This document shows positions 9,132-17,724 of a stretch of 64,000 nucleotides of DNA, piece after piece. Location of the stretch: positions 1 to 64,000 of the forward strand of contig DATBKE010000125.1 of NCBI GenBank assembly GCA_036556085.1. Direction: 5' to 3'. The DNA is from JACCTH01 sp036556085. Lineage in GTDB: Bacteria > Actinomycetota > Acidimicrobiia > Spongiisociales > ZC4RG35. A program made the translations under genes and the position numbers. Every line of letters starts with the position of its first letter. Position 1 is the first letter of the stretch. Under the pieces are notes generated by a model. It made no database searches. It was not told where the DNA came from and saw nothing but the letters and a program-made list of their open reading frames with translations.

Positions 9132-10617
9132 CGATCGAGCCCGAGATGTCGAGGTTGGGCCCGATCCCGACCTGCACCGAGGTGTCCTGGCAATCGACTC
9201 TCGCGTTTTCAACGGCAGCGGCCCGGACCCAGGCTTCCATCGAGTCACAGAGCGAGGTGTTGCCGGCACCACTGTCGATCAGATTGAGGAGGACCGCGGT
9301 GTCTGAGCCCCGCGCCCAAACCGTGGCCGACCCTCCCCCCCAGGAGCGGACTCGTTCGCGGACGTCGTCGAGGGCGGCAGAGGTGTCGTCGCCGGGGGCC
9401 GAGAAAAGGTTGAGGAGGTCAACGGCGCCGAACCCAGCCGTCCGCAGCTCGGACCATCCCTCGCCTGGAGATCCTGCCACTCCCGGGTTCTGCGGCTCCC
9501 AGCCCTCCTGGTAGAGCGCGGGAAACAAAATCTCGGCCGTCGTGTCAGGGGGATCGTCGTAAGCGGCGTCCACTGCCTCCCATCCGCCATCGGCGTAAAG
9601 CGAACAGGCGAAGCTCAATCCTTCGAGGTAGGGAAGCTGCAATCCATTCGAGAGGAGATACGGAACCTCGTCCAGATCCGCCTGCGAAGCGGCTAGACGG
9701 GGATCGAGGATCATGCCGAACTGGTCCATGAGATCGATCGCACCTAAGGAGAACTGCTGCATTCCTAACGTCGCATCTCCCTCGATGAGAGCCTGAATCG
9801 CCCGGACCCGCTCGGGGTCGGCTCGGGGATCGTCGATGATGTCCGGAAAGTTCAATTCGGAATCGGTCAAGGCATGAATCAATTCGTGGGCCAGGGTGAC
9901 CTGATCAATCGGACCAAGGGGAGAGTCGCTGGCAGTGGTGGCGACAACGAGATCACTGCTATCGGGGTCGTAGTAGCCGGCCACGGCCGAGTCGAGCAGG
10001 TCGAGCTGGGTTTCTACGAGGTCGAAGCCCGGATCCAGCATTCGCAGCGCCACCCACAATCTGGTGTCGAAGTCGACGACGTCGGCGGGTAGCTCTTCGA
10101 CCGCGAGCTCGCGCACCCGCTCGCCCATCTCCTCGGGGCTGACCAGGATCGGATCGACGTCGTCGGAGAACTCGAGCTCTCTGATATCGCTGACCGCGCG
10201 AGCGATGTCATCGATCTGGGTCTCGAGGTCATCGTTAGCGATGTCGATCGAACCCGGCACCGCGTTGAGACAAGAGCCGAGATCAGCGCCGGCTCCGCCC
10301 AATATGCCCGAAAGACCGTCCTCGCCTCCGAAGAGGTCTCCCAGGAGATCATCAAGATTGCTGGTTCCCTCGCCACCCAAAAGGCCACCGAGGAGATCAT
10401 CGAGACCCGAAGCCCCATCGGCTGGCGGCGAGGCAAGGTCGTCCTCCAAATCGGCGATCCGGGACTCGGCGGCCGCGAGCTCGCTCGAAAGGTCGGCGAC
10501 TTCGTCATTGAGTCGGCCAATCGTCGTCATAGCCACCACTCCGAGGACTCCGAGGAGAAGAACCAGCAAAGCAAGGATCGAGGTGACGACGACGGCCGCA
10601 ACCGGCCATCTATTCAT
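9124..10617 (-). CDS. Membrane-anchored HExxH zinc metallopeptidase, 497 aa
   Basis: One N-terminal membrane segment (about 8-32) is followed by a short coiled coil (about 35-62) and a low-complexity part with repeated LDDLLGG/LF-type units (about 71-112). The extracytoplasmic domain carries HELIH at 244-248 and a downstream EGDA at about 279, the expected third zinc ligand of a gluzincin-like fold. The family is not known to me by name. It heads a three-gene run with the TlpA-like lipoprotein and the ABC exporter. The ATG lies right at the edge of the palindrome at 10617-10664, and no clear ribosome site is visible. Confidence 0.7.
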   Translation of the reverse strand: MNRWPVAAVVVTSILALLVLLLGVLGVVAMTTIGRLNDEVADLSSELAAAESRIADLEDDLASPPADGASGLDDLLGGLLGGEGTSNLDDLLGDLFGGEDGLSGILGGAGADLGSCLNAVPGSIDIANDDLETQIDDIARAVSDIRELEFSDDVDPILVSPEEMGERVRELAVEELPADVVDFDTRLWVALRMLDPGFDLVETQLDLLDSAVAGYYDPDSSDLVVATTASDSPLGPIDQVTLAHELIHALTDSELNFPDIIDDPRADPERVRAIQALIEGDATLGMQQFSLGAIDLMDQFGMILDPRLAASQADLDEVPYLLSNGLQLPYLEGLSFACSLYADGGWEAVDAAYDDPPDTTAEILFPALYQEGWEPQNPGVAGSPGEGWSELRTAGFGAVDLLNLFSAPGDDTSAALDDVRERVRSWGGGSATVWARGSDTAVLLNLIDSGAGNTSLCDSMEAWVRAAAVENARVDCQDTSVQVGIGPNLDISGSIVE

Positions 10618-10664
10618 TCTTGCGTAAAGACCCCTGGGATTACGGGCGCAATTCTACGCAAGAA
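10617..10664. repeat. Palindromic repeat family B, copy 1
   Basis: Arms TTCTTGCGTA (10617-10626) and TACGCAAGAA (10655-10664) are perfect 10-bp complements around a 28-base centre. The same arms occur at 26102-26151 and 42213-42260. It lies between the Cdc48-like gene and the HExxH peptidase gene; its left end touches the peptidase start codon. Confidence 0.85.
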
Positions 10665-10670
10665 CCGATT

Positions 10671-12695
10671 TCAGGAAGAGGCGGCTTGGGACGACTGCCA
10701 GCGTTTGATAGCCGCAATGAGGTGAATCCACTCGACCTGGCGCGCCTTGGAGTCGGCCCGGAGAGCGGCCAGCGCCGATTCCCTCAGCACACCGGCGAGG
10801 TCGGCCATCGACATGCCCTCCGTGACCTCGGCCAACTTGCCTTTGTCGATGTCGTCGGCAAAAGGAACGTCGGAGAGATCGATGAGGGCGCGACGGGCGG
10901 CGGCATCGGGCAGTCCGATCTCAATCTGGGTCTCGAAGCGGCCTGCCCGCAACAAGGCGGGGTCGATCAGATCGGCCCGATTGGTGGCACCGATCACGGC
11001 CACATTGCCTCTTTCGGTGATTCCATCCATCTCGGTGAGGAGGGCGGCGACGACCGAGTCGGTGACCGTGGTGGTCGAGCGCCCGCGCACCGGGGCCAGC
11101 GCATCGATCTCGTCGAAGAAGATGATTGCTGGCGCCGCTGCCCGGGCTCGGCCGAAGAGCTCACGTACCGCCCGCTCGGATTCCCCAACGTATTTGTCGA
11201 GGAGTTCGGCTCCCTTGACCGGGAAGAACGCGCTGCCGGCCTCGTGGGCGAGGGCACGGACGACGAAGGTCTTGCCGGTACCTGGCGGGCCGTAGAGAAG
11301 GATGCCCCGGGGTGGATCGATGCCCATGCTCCGGAACCGATCGGGATCGGTGATCGGCCACACCACGGCCTCGACCAGTCTCTGCTTCACCTCGTCGAGG
11401 TTGGCGACCTTGTCGAACCCGTAGTTGGGCATTTCCCCGAGCGATAGCGAACCGAGAGAAGGAGTCGTGTCGCGAATCGCCTCGATGAGGTCGTCGTTAG
11501 TGAGCTTGGCACCTGGGGTGCGGGCGAGGCGGGTCGAGGCCTGAATCACCGCCGCCACCACGTCGGTGCCGCTGAACCCGGCGGAGCGTCCGGCGAGCAA
11601 CCCGTAGTCGATGTCAGCCGCGGGGACCCGGGCCAACGCCGCCTCGAAGAGAAGCTGCCGCCGGTGGAGGTCAGGCGGTGGAATCGAGAGCGAACGGGGC
11701 AGCAGCGGACTGGAGGCGATCGCCGGATCGAGCGCTCCCCGAGACGAGCAGCCGACCACACAAGCGCGGCCGGGCTTGGAGGCCAAAGAGTCAAGAAACC
11801 ACCGCAGAACTGCTGCCATCTGGGTCCGGAAAGGAGCCATCCCTTCGTCCCCGGATACCAGCTCGAGGCGGTCAACGAAGATCACAGCCGGAGCCGTGGT
11901 GGTGCGGATCGCTGCTTCGAGCACGTCGAGCAGCTTCTCCGGCTTGAAGACCTGGTCGAGTGGGACCTCGTGGACGCTCGCTCCGGCCTCGGCCGCGGCA
12001 GCGGCGACCAGCTCGGACTTCCCGCAGCCCTGCGGCCCTTCCAGCAGGACGCCCGCCACGCGGGGCAAGCCCCAGGCGGCCGGAAGGTCGGAGCTCGACG
12101 TGAGAAGCGAAAGCCATCCGGTGAGGAGATCTCTCTGGTCGTCGAGTCCCGCCAGGAGCGCTTCCGATCGACTCGGCCCCGGCGGGGGAGCAGGCGCAGT
12201 CGGCTCCTCGGTATCCGCTGGTTCCTGCACCACCGGGATCGGTTCCTCGACGTCGCCAAAGATGAACCGGGTGCCGGGACCAACCAGGCCGGCATCCCCG
12301 GGCTCGACCTGAATGATTCTCACCGCGATCATCTCGGCGGTGCCGGTTTGGGCGGCTGGGATCGAGGCCTCGTCGCCGTCTGAGAGGGGCCGGCCCTGCC
12401 AGGATCGCTGCAGTACCTGGGCCTCGACGGGCTGATCGCCGCTCAGCCGAACGATTGCGGCATGGCCGAGGACGGCTCGGACCGCGTCGACCGATTGGCC
12501 GTCGGCGACATCGGCATTTGACATCGCCTGCGGGCCAAGGTGGAGGGAGGTGCTGTCTTTGGTATCGCCAGCCTTGACCAAGACGTGGGTCTTCCCGATC
12601 TTCAAAACGCCGCCATAGGGAAGACCCAATGCCTTTAACAGAGTGGCATCGGCCCGAGCAATCGGGTCCACGCCCTGGCGAACGATGAATCGCAT
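10671..12695 (-). CDS. Cdc48/p97-like AAA+ ATPase, 674 aa
   Basis: The order matches Cdc48: an N-domain (about 1-150, double-psi barrel type), ATPase D1 (about 185-405) and ATPase D2 (about 420-665). D2 is intact: Walker A GPPGTGKT (about 469-476), Walker B IIFFDEID (about 525-532), and GATNRADLIDPALLRAGRFE with arginine finger. D1 keeps Walker A (GPQGCGKS) but its Walker B reads VIFVDRLE, with Arg where the catalytic Glu belongs, and it lacks the GRF arginine-finger segment; it probably binds but does not hydrolyse ATP. It is expected to remodel or unfold proteins. The exonuclease-UvrC-like gene ends 19 bases upstream. ATG 12695 is preferred over the TTG just before it. Confidence 0.85.
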   Translation of the reverse strand: MRFIVRQGVDPIARADATLLKALGLPYGGVLKIGKTHVLVKAGDTKDSTSLHLGPQAMSNADVADGQSVDAVRAVLGHAAIVRLSGDQPVEAQVLQRSWQGRPLSDGDEASIPAAQTGTAEMIAVRIIQVEPGDAGLVGPGTRFIFGDVEEPIPVVQEPADTEEPTAPAPPPGPSRSEALLAGLDDQRDLLTGWLSLLTSSSDLPAAWGLPRVAGVLLEGPQGCGKSELVAAAAAEAGASVHEVPLDQVFKPEKLLDVLEAAIRTTTAPAVIFVDRLELVSGDEGMAPFRTQMAAVLRWFLDSLASKPGRACVVGCSSRGALDPAIASSPLLPRSLSIPPPDLHRRQLLFEAALARVPAADIDYGLLAGRSAGFSGTDVVAAVIQASTRLARTPGAKLTNDDLIEAIRDTTPSLGSLSLGEMPNYGFDKVANLDEVKQRLVEAVVWPITDPDRFRSMGIDPPRGILLYGPPGTGKTFVVRALAHEAGSAFFPVKGAELLDKYVGESERAVRELFGRARAAAPAIIFFDEIDALAPVRGRSTTTVTDSVVAALLTEMDGITERGNVAVIGATNRADLIDPALLRAGRFETQIEIGLPDAAARRALIDLSDVPFADDIDKGKLAEVTEGMSMADLAGVLRESALAALRADSKARQVEWIHLIAAIKRWQSSQAASS

Positions 12696-12717
12696 CAAAG
12701 GCGATGGTAGGGAGAGG

Positions 12718-14364
12718 TCAGGCGGCGCTCAGATGAGGAACTGCCCCCGCCGGGAGAACGAGCGGGCCGCTCGAATCGATGACCCGAACCCGGCCATCGG
12801 TCATCCATTGCCAGATCAGATGGGCCTCCTCGGCGGCGTCCATGGAGGGTGGCACCGGATAGGTGGCGGCTTCCGGTACGTCATCGGGATCGATGGCGGT
12901 TGCCAGCAACGGCGGGGCTTGCCCGGATCTCCAGGCCGCCACGAGCCGTCCCTGATCGATCACTACCCGCTCGCCCAGGTTGCTCTCCAATTCGATCCTG
13001 CCGGCGGCGGCCAGCGCCCGCCAGGCACGGGCCCGCTCGAGCGCTCGCGCCAGGGCGCGATGGCGATCGCGCATTTGTGCGGCCTCCTCAAACCTGCGCT
13101 CGGCCGCCAGACGCCGCATCTTGTGAGCGATCGGGTCAAGGACCAACCCGGGATCCTGATCGAGGGCGTCGACGATTTTGTTTATCACCTGGGCGTAGGT
13201 ATCCGCGCTGAGCCCGCCCGCACAGGGACAAAGCGCCACCCCCATCTGCCCGGGAGCGCACAGCCCTTGACGACTTCCTGCCCGGCCCGCGCAGCGGCGC
13301 AGTTGAGTCGACGCCCAAAAGGCTTCCACCACCAGGTCGGCGGCCCGTTTGGAGCGAAACGGCCCGAGCCACATCCGTCCCTGGCTGGCCAGTTTGTGGG
13401 CGACGCTCAGCCGAGGGAACTGCTCGTCGGTCAGGCGGACGAAGAGGGTCCGTCGCGGAGGCCGCGACCGTTGATTGAAGCGGGGGCGATGAGCGTGGAT
13501 AAGACGCAGCTCGGTGATTTCGGACTCGAGGCTGTGAGCGCAGACCCGGTATTCGACTCGATGCAATTGTCGGAGCAGGTCGCCAATCCGTCGTCGTTCG
13601 TCACCATAAAAGTAGCTGCGGACCCGGCTGCGAAGGTTGTCGGCCTTCCCGACGTAAATGAGCTCCCCATTCCGATCGAAGAACATGTAAACGCCGGGGG
13701 AGCGGGGAAGTCCCTCCGTTAGATGGAGCTTTTGGTAGAAGCTCGAGCCCCGAGCAGTGGGAAGCATCAGAAGCTCGTCGAGACCGGTGACCCCGAGCGT
13801 TCCCGCCCTTTCGAGCAAGGAGTGGAAGACGTGGGCGGTGGCTCGGGCGTCCTCGAGAGCACGGTGGGTGGGGGCGAAGGGGGACCGGAAGTGGCGGGCG
13901 AGCGTAGCCAGGGTGAGGTCACGAACCTCGGGGCGGATCAGCCTTCGAGCCAGGCGGACGGTGTCGACGTGTCTTCTCCCGGCGGGCTCTGCGCCGACCA
14001 GCGGATAATCGAGACGCCGACAAACGGAGTCCAGAAAAGAGAGGTCGAAACGGACGTTGTGACCAACGATGATCGTGCCCCGGCAGAATTCGAGGAAGGC
14101 CGGAAGCGCGGCCTCGATCGGAGGGGCGGCCACCACCATTTGCTGAGTGATGCCGGTGAGGATGGTGATGAAAGGGGGAATGCCGACGCCCGGGTTGACG
14201 AGAGTGGCAAACGTTCCCACCAGCTCCCCACCGCGGTACTTGACGGCTCCAATTTCGGTGATCGAGCAAGTGAGCGGGGAACCTCCTGTGGTCTCGAGGT
14301 CGAGGACGCAGAAAGTGACGTCGTAGAGCGGGGTCCCCAGATCGTCGAGGGTGAGCTGACGCAC
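12718..14364 (-). CDS. DEDD exonuclease fused to UvrC/Cho-like GIY-YIG nuclease
   Basis: The N-terminal exonuclease domain has Exo I VLDLETTGG, Exo II GHNVRFDLSFLDS and Exo III HRALEDARAT (DEDDh type). A GIY-YIG domain follows (PGVYMFFDRNGELIYVGKADNL), then a UvrB-interaction-like helical pair (RRLAAERRFEEAAQMRDR). The UvrC C-terminal RNase H and HhH parts are missing. Such fusions occur in actinobacteria and are thought to act in DNA repair. I chose the GTG at 14364 because the longer TTG frame (to 14400) would run through the LexA-type box; 548 residues. Confidence 0.85.
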   Translation of the reverse strand: MRQLTLDDLGTPLYDVTFCVLDLETTGGSPLTCSITEIGAVKYRGGELVGTFATLVNPGVGIPPFITILTGITQQMVVAAPPIEAALPAFLEFCRGTIIVGHNVRFDLSFLDSVCRRLDYPLVGAEPAGRRHVDTVRLARRLIRPEVRDLTLATLARHFRSPFAPTHRALEDARATAHVFHSLLERAGTLGVTGLDELLMLPTARGSSFYQKLHLTEGLPRSPGVYMFFDRNGELIYVGKADNLRSRVRSYFYGDERRRIGDLLRQLHRVEYRVCAHSLESEITELRLIHAHRPRFNQRSRPPRRTLFVRLTDEQFPRLSVAHKLASQGRMWLGPFRSKRAADLVVEAFWASTQLRRCAGRAGSRQGLCAPGQMGVALCPCAGGLSADTYAQVINKIVDALDQDPGLVLDPIAHKMRRLAAERRFEEAAQMRDRHRALARALERARAWRALAAAGRIELESNLGERVVIDQGRLVAAWRSGQAPPLLATAIDPDDVPEAATYPVPPSMDAAEEAHLIWQWMTDGRVRVIDSSGPLVLPAGAVPHLSAA

Positions 14365-14378
14365 AGTCGCACGATAAA

Positions 14379-14394
14379 TCGAACAACTGTTCGA
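14379..14394. promoter_or_regulatory. LexA-type SOS box
   Basis: TCGAACAACTGTTCGA fits the actinobacterial and Bacillus LexA operator form CGAAC-N4-GTTCG with flanking T and A. On the minus strand it sits between a possible -35 TTGTTT and a weak -10 just before the GTG start of the exonuclease-UvrC-like gene. A repair nuclease under LexA control makes functional sense. Confidence 0.75.
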
Positions 14395-14408
14395 AAACAA
14401 GGACCCGG

Positions 14409-14957
14409 CTAGGGGCGGGGGTGGCGGCGGTCAGCTTCGTCGCGTTGGTAGATCTCTTCGAGGCGTCGACGGGCCCGATGGATCGCCACCCGGACCGTGC
14501 CGATGGTGCTGCCCAGCCGGCCGCCGATCTCGTCGTAGTCGAGCCCCTCGACTTCTCGCAACCAGAGGAGTTCGCGGTCCCGCGGCGAGAGTTGAGCCAG
14601 CGCGGCCAGAATCCGCCGGTGTTCCTCCTTTTCGATCGACAACTCCTCGGGGGTCGCCGGCGAGATCATGGCGTCGGTGGGTCGGGCGCTGCGGCGTCCC
14701 CGGTAAAAGTTGCGCAAACGGTTGCGGGCGATTGACCAGAACCAGGCTTCGAAGGCCTGTGGCTCCCGCAGCCGCGAGATCCCCTTCACAATCGCCTCCG
14801 CCGTCTCGGCGGCGAGGTCGTCGGCACTGTGCAAGTCGAGGCCGAGGCCGAGAAAGAAGGCGACTATCCGCGGGTGGCCGAGGGTGAGGAGCTCAGTTAG
14901 CGCCCTCGAATCACCGGCGATCGCCCGTCGGACCGTGTCGGCGTAGGGGGGCCACAC
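14409..14957 (-). CDS. ECF RNA polymerase sigma factor, 182 aa
   Basis: Region 2 spans about residues 10-85 (DDLAAETAEAIVKGI and FEAWFWSIARNRLRNFYRG) and region 4 about 110-170 (LSPRDRELLWLREVEGLDYDEIGGRLGSTIGTVRVAIHRARRRL). The GTG start at 14957 may be leaderless, since a TATTTA-like segment lies just upstream. It follows the DUF5667 gene by about 80 bases on the same strand, and actinobacterial DUF5667 proteins often accompany ECF factors. Confidence 0.85.
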   Translation of the reverse strand: MWPPYADTVRRAIAGDSRALTELLTLGHPRIVAFFLGLGLDLHSADDLAAETAEAIVKGISRLREPQAFEAWFWSIARNRLRNFYRGRRSARPTDAMISPATPEELSIEKEEHRRILAALAQLSPRDRELLWLREVEGLDYDEIGGRLGSTIGTVRVAIHRARRRLEEIYQRDEADRRHPRP

Positions 14958-15036
14958 CTAAATATGGAGGGCCCGGTCCACCGCGCCCAGATCCCTAGCC
15001 ATGCTCACAGACTATTGCCTGCGAGTTGCTCCCTCC

Positions 15037-15822
15037 TTAGGGATTGGAGCTGCCCTGGCCCCGGCCGCCGCTCTGGCTATTGCTCGCGCCCGCATCAGGA
15101 TTCCGCCCGGGGGCGGTATCCGACGGGCTATCCACTTGTCCGGGGGCGGTATCCGACGGGCTATCAACTTGTCCGGGGGCGGTATCCGACGGGCTATCTA
15201 CTTGTCCAGGGGCCGTCGCCCCCCGATTGTCGGAGTTGCCACCGGCATTCCCCTTACTTGCCGTCTCGGCCACGTCCTTAGCCGCCTCCTTGACGTTGTC
15301 GATCGCCACCTCAAGAGCCGCCGCATCACCACTTTGAGCGGCTTCGTGGACTGAAGAAGCAGCGCCCACCAGGTCTATCACCTCGTCGCGCACGGCCGGG
15401 GAGCTGCCCCTCCCCGAAAGCTGGGCCACCTCAGCCGCCAGGCTCTCGTTGTCTCCCAAGATCTCCCCCACCACCTGGAGCGCTCGGTCTGTATGGCCAA
15501 CCTCAGCCAGTTCTCGCGCCTCCGCCACCCGCTCAGGAACATGGTCATTAGAAGCGAATCGATCGGACAGCCATTCGTAGGTCCGATCAAGCGGATACAA
15601 GAACTGTCCGGGAAGGGCAGGATCGGAAGCTCGGGCCAGGGCCACGTTGGCGAGGGCAAAAAGAGCGGTGCTGGCCACGACTGCAATCCAGGTCCGAGAC
15701 CTTTGCGGTCGACGCCGTCCAACAGCCGCTGCTGCCACCCGACGGGATTCGTCTTCGGCAACACGGTTGCGGAGGAACTCCCCGTACGAGCGGAGGTCCT
15801 CGTATGGACGATTTCTAGACAT
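15037..15822 (-). CDS. DUF5667-type membrane protein with C-terminal tandem repeats
   Basis: 261 residues from ATG 15822, whose start overlaps the nitroreductase stop. A charged head is followed by one membrane segment (about 42-65, WIAVVASTALFALANVALA). The sequence LPGQFLYPLDRTYEWL is the hallmark stretch seen in DUF5667 proteins. Helical segments follow, then three exact 11-residue repeats TAPGQVDSPSD in a Ser/Pro/Gly-rich tail. It is probably a sensor or anti-sigma-like partner of the downstream ECF factor; that link is inferred from position. Confidence 0.65.
   Translation of the reverse strand: MSRNRPYEDLRSYGEFLRNRVAEDESRRVAAAAVGRRRPQRSRTWIAVVASTALFALANVALARASDPALPGQFLYPLDRTYEWLSDRFASNDHVPERVAEARELAEVGHTDRALQVVGEILGDNESLAAEVAQLSGRGSSPAVRDEVIDLVGAASSVHEAAQSGDAAALEVAIDNVKEAAKDVAETASKGNAGGNSDNRGATAPGQVDSPSDTAPGQVDSPSDTAPGQVDSPSDTAPGRNPDAGASNSQSGGRGQGSSNP
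15109..15207. repeat. Three tandem 33-bp coding repeats
   Basis: Three nearly identical 33-base units (15109-15141, 15142-15174, 15175-15207) and a partial fourth. Read on the minus strand they encode TAPGQVDSPSD three times in the tail of the DUF5667 protein. A few single-base differences are synonymous, showing selection or recent expansion. The unit is in frame, so copy number could vary without frameshift. Confidence 0.9.
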
Positions 15823-16498
15823 CACCACGACTCGCAGGTAGCTCAACCTCGGCTTTCGTTACAGGTTTGCTATGGGCCTCTTGACCGTAACTAGCCCCTT
15901 GCTGAGGGTTCCAACGCTCGTAATGAACTACCCGATCCGCCGCCTTCCAACCGCGCTCGAGGGACCCCGAGCGCCGATCGGGGAGAGGAAATCCCAGGGT
16001 CACGATCCCCAACGGAGTGACCGTTTCGGGCATCTCGAGCAGGTCACGGAGGCCGGGGACGGAATGGACACCCAAAAAACCTGCCGCTAATCCCTCCTCC
16101 ACCGCCCCCAGCAGCACCAGCATCAGTGCGGCTCCGGCGTCGACCCACCAGTAGGGGATCGGCCATTCGATCTCCGATCCATCTGATCTCAGCTTGTCGG
16201 GCTCCTGGTAGCGATCGTGGTAAGCCTGTTCGGAGATGGCCACCACGAGGTGAACCGGGGCTCTCGAAATCCAACGGTCGAACCCGGCGGTGACGTAGCC
16301 CGATTCCCCGGCCAGGTCAGCGATCGCTCGCCGGGTTGCCTCCTCGGTAACGATGATGAAGCTCACTCCCTGGCTAAAGCCGGCAGAAGGGGCTTTCCGG
16401 GCAACGCTGACGATCCGCTCGATGGACTCCGCCGGTACCGGATCGGGTCGGTAGTTGCGGACCATTCGTCGCTTCCGGAGGACATCGACGAAGTCCAT
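15815..16498 (-). CDS. Nitroreductase-family flavoprotein, 227 aa
   Basis: The N-terminus DFVDVLRKRRMVRNYRPDPV is the FMN-binding signature of the nitroreductase fold; ARKAPSAGFSQG and the later LGIVTLGFPLP fit the same family. The protein probably uses FMN and NAD(P)H, but the substrate is unknown. Its end overlaps the DUF5667 start, and its start lies 3 bases after the transhydrogenase gene stop, so the genes are likely co-transcribed. Confidence 0.8.
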   Translation of the reverse strand: MDFVDVLRKRRMVRNYRPDPVPAESIERIVSVARKAPSAGFSQGVSFIIVTEEATRRAIADLAGESGYVTAGFDRWISRAPVHLVVAISEQAYHDRYQEPDKLRSDGSEIEWPIPYWWVDAGAALMLVLLGAVEEGLAAGFLGVHSVPGLRDLLEMPETVTPLGIVTLGFPLPDRRSGSLERGWKAADRVVHYERWNPQQGASYGQEAHSKPVTKAEVELPASRGDV

Positions 16499-16501
16499 GG
16501 C

Positions 16502-17614
16502 TTAACCGCCAGCTACCAATTCCCGGATGCGGGGATGCCTGACCTCGCCATCGTGGGTGACGACGACCTGATCCAAGATGTCATCGGAGAGATCCACAAA
16601 GCCTTCCGGGCCGATGATCTCGATCAGGGCAGCGACATTGCGGGAATACATCTGGCTGGCGTCGTAGGGTTTGCGGGAGGGGAGATCGGTATAGCCAATC
16701 ACCCGCACACCCTCATGGTCGAATGCCTCCCCGGGCCTTGTGAGCTCGCAGTTGCCACCGGTAGTGGCGGAGACGTCAACGATCACCGATCCCGGTCGCA
16801 TCGACTCCACCATGTCGCTTGTGATGAGAAGTGGCGCCGCTTTGCCGGGGATGGCAGCCGTGGCGATGACGACGTCGGCCGTTGCCACCGGGCCGGACAG
16901 GCTGGCGCGGACCCTTTCCTCGGCGTCCGTTTCGAGCTGGCGGGCATAACCGCCGTTGCTGCTGGCATCCTGGGGCTCCAGCTCTGACTCAATAAAGCTC
17001 GCCCCGAGACTGCGGATCTGTTCGGCGGCGGCGGCCCGCACGTCAAAGGCCGAAACCACCGCTCCCAGCCGACGGCAGGTGGCAATAGCCTGAAGTCCGG
17101 CCACCCCGGCTCCGAGGACGAGTGCCCGGGCCGGAGGGATCGTGCCGGCGGCGGTGGTCAGCATCGGAAGGAACCGATCACATGCTTTGGCTCCTTCGAG
17201 GGCCGCCTGATATCCCGAAACCGTCGCTTGCGAGGAAAGGGCATCCATTGCTTGAGCTCGGGTCGTGCGGGGCACGAGCTCGAACGCCAGACCCGTGATC
17301 CCGCGGCTGGCGAAGGACGACATCAGCGAAGGATCCTCGAGCGGGCGCAGCAGGCCGAGAACCATGGTGTTTCGAAGGTCCTCGTCTCGGGGAGCGTTGA
17401 CAGTGGCGATCAGGTCCGAGTCGAAAACCTCCCTCCGGGCGACGATGTTCGCCCCCTCGGCTCGGTAGGCGTCATCAGAAAGCCCGGCTCCAGCACCTGC
17501 TCGCTCCTCGACCATCAGCGAGTGACCCGCCTGCATCAACCTCTTGACGATGTGAGGCGTGATCGCCACCCGTCGTTCCCTGGCCTCGGTCTCCCGGAGG
17601 ACGCCGATCTTCAT
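16502..17614 (-). CDS. pntA: NAD(P) transhydrogenase alpha subunit part 1
   Basis: 370 residues, the length of a stand-alone PntAA. The N-terminus MKIGVLRETEARERRVAITPHIV and the NAD-binding Rossmann segment LVLGAGVAGLQAIATCRRLGA are typical, and the preceding PMLTTAAGTIPPAR is characteristic of transhydrogenase rather than alanine dehydrogenase. The membrane subunits (PntAB, PntB) needed for proton-coupled NADH/NADP exchange are not adjacent, so they must lie elsewhere or the protein acts alone. Confidence 0.82.
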   Translation of the reverse strand: MKIGVLRETEARERRVAITPHIVKRLMQAGHSLMVEERAGAGAGLSDDAYRAEGANIVARREVFDSDLIATVNAPRDEDLRNTMVLGLLRPLEDPSLMSSFASRGITGLAFELVPRTTRAQAMDALSSQATVSGYQAALEGAKACDRFLPMLTTAAGTIPPARALVLGAGVAGLQAIATCRRLGAVVSAFDVRAAAAEQIRSLGASFIESELEPQDASSNGGYARQLETDAEERVRASLSGPVATADVVIATAAIPGKAAPLLITSDMVESMRPGSVIVDVSATTGGNCELTRPGEAFDHEGVRVIGYTDLPSRKPYDASQMYSRNVAALIEIIGPEGFVDLSDDILDQVVVTHDGEVRHPRIRELVAGG

Positions 17615-17660
17615 GGAAAAAGACTAAAGAGGGAAGACGAAAGACCAAAGACGAAGAGAC
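17615..17660. repeat. Purine-rich GAAGAC tract, locus 1
   Basis: A 46-base tract built of GAAGAC/AAAGAC-like words immediately upstream of the transhydrogenase start. A similar tract of the same word type lies at 32624-32656 in the opposite orientation. In both loci TCTGA-type words follow nearby. Confidence 0.6.
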
Positions 17661-17689
17661 TTAAGTCATCAGACTTCGATGCACGGATT

Positions 17690-17724
17690 ATCTGAAATCT
17701 GACATCTGATATCTGATGTCTGGC
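17690..17724. repeat. Tandem heptamers (ATCTGAN)
   Basis: Five consecutive 7-base units, ATCTGAA, ATCTGAC, ATCTGAT, ATCTGAT and GTCTGGC. The rest of the gap 17615-17876 between the divergent transhydrogenase and CBS-like genes shows no RNA gene or clear terminator. Confidence 0.75.

Noticed and set aside
6822..10617. RiPP or bacteriocin cluster
   Set aside because: No precursor peptide, modification enzyme or immunity gene is visible; only the exporter, peptidase and redox protein are present.
15109..15207. CRISPR-like array
   Set aside because: Units are directly adjacent without spacers and encode an in-frame protein repeat.
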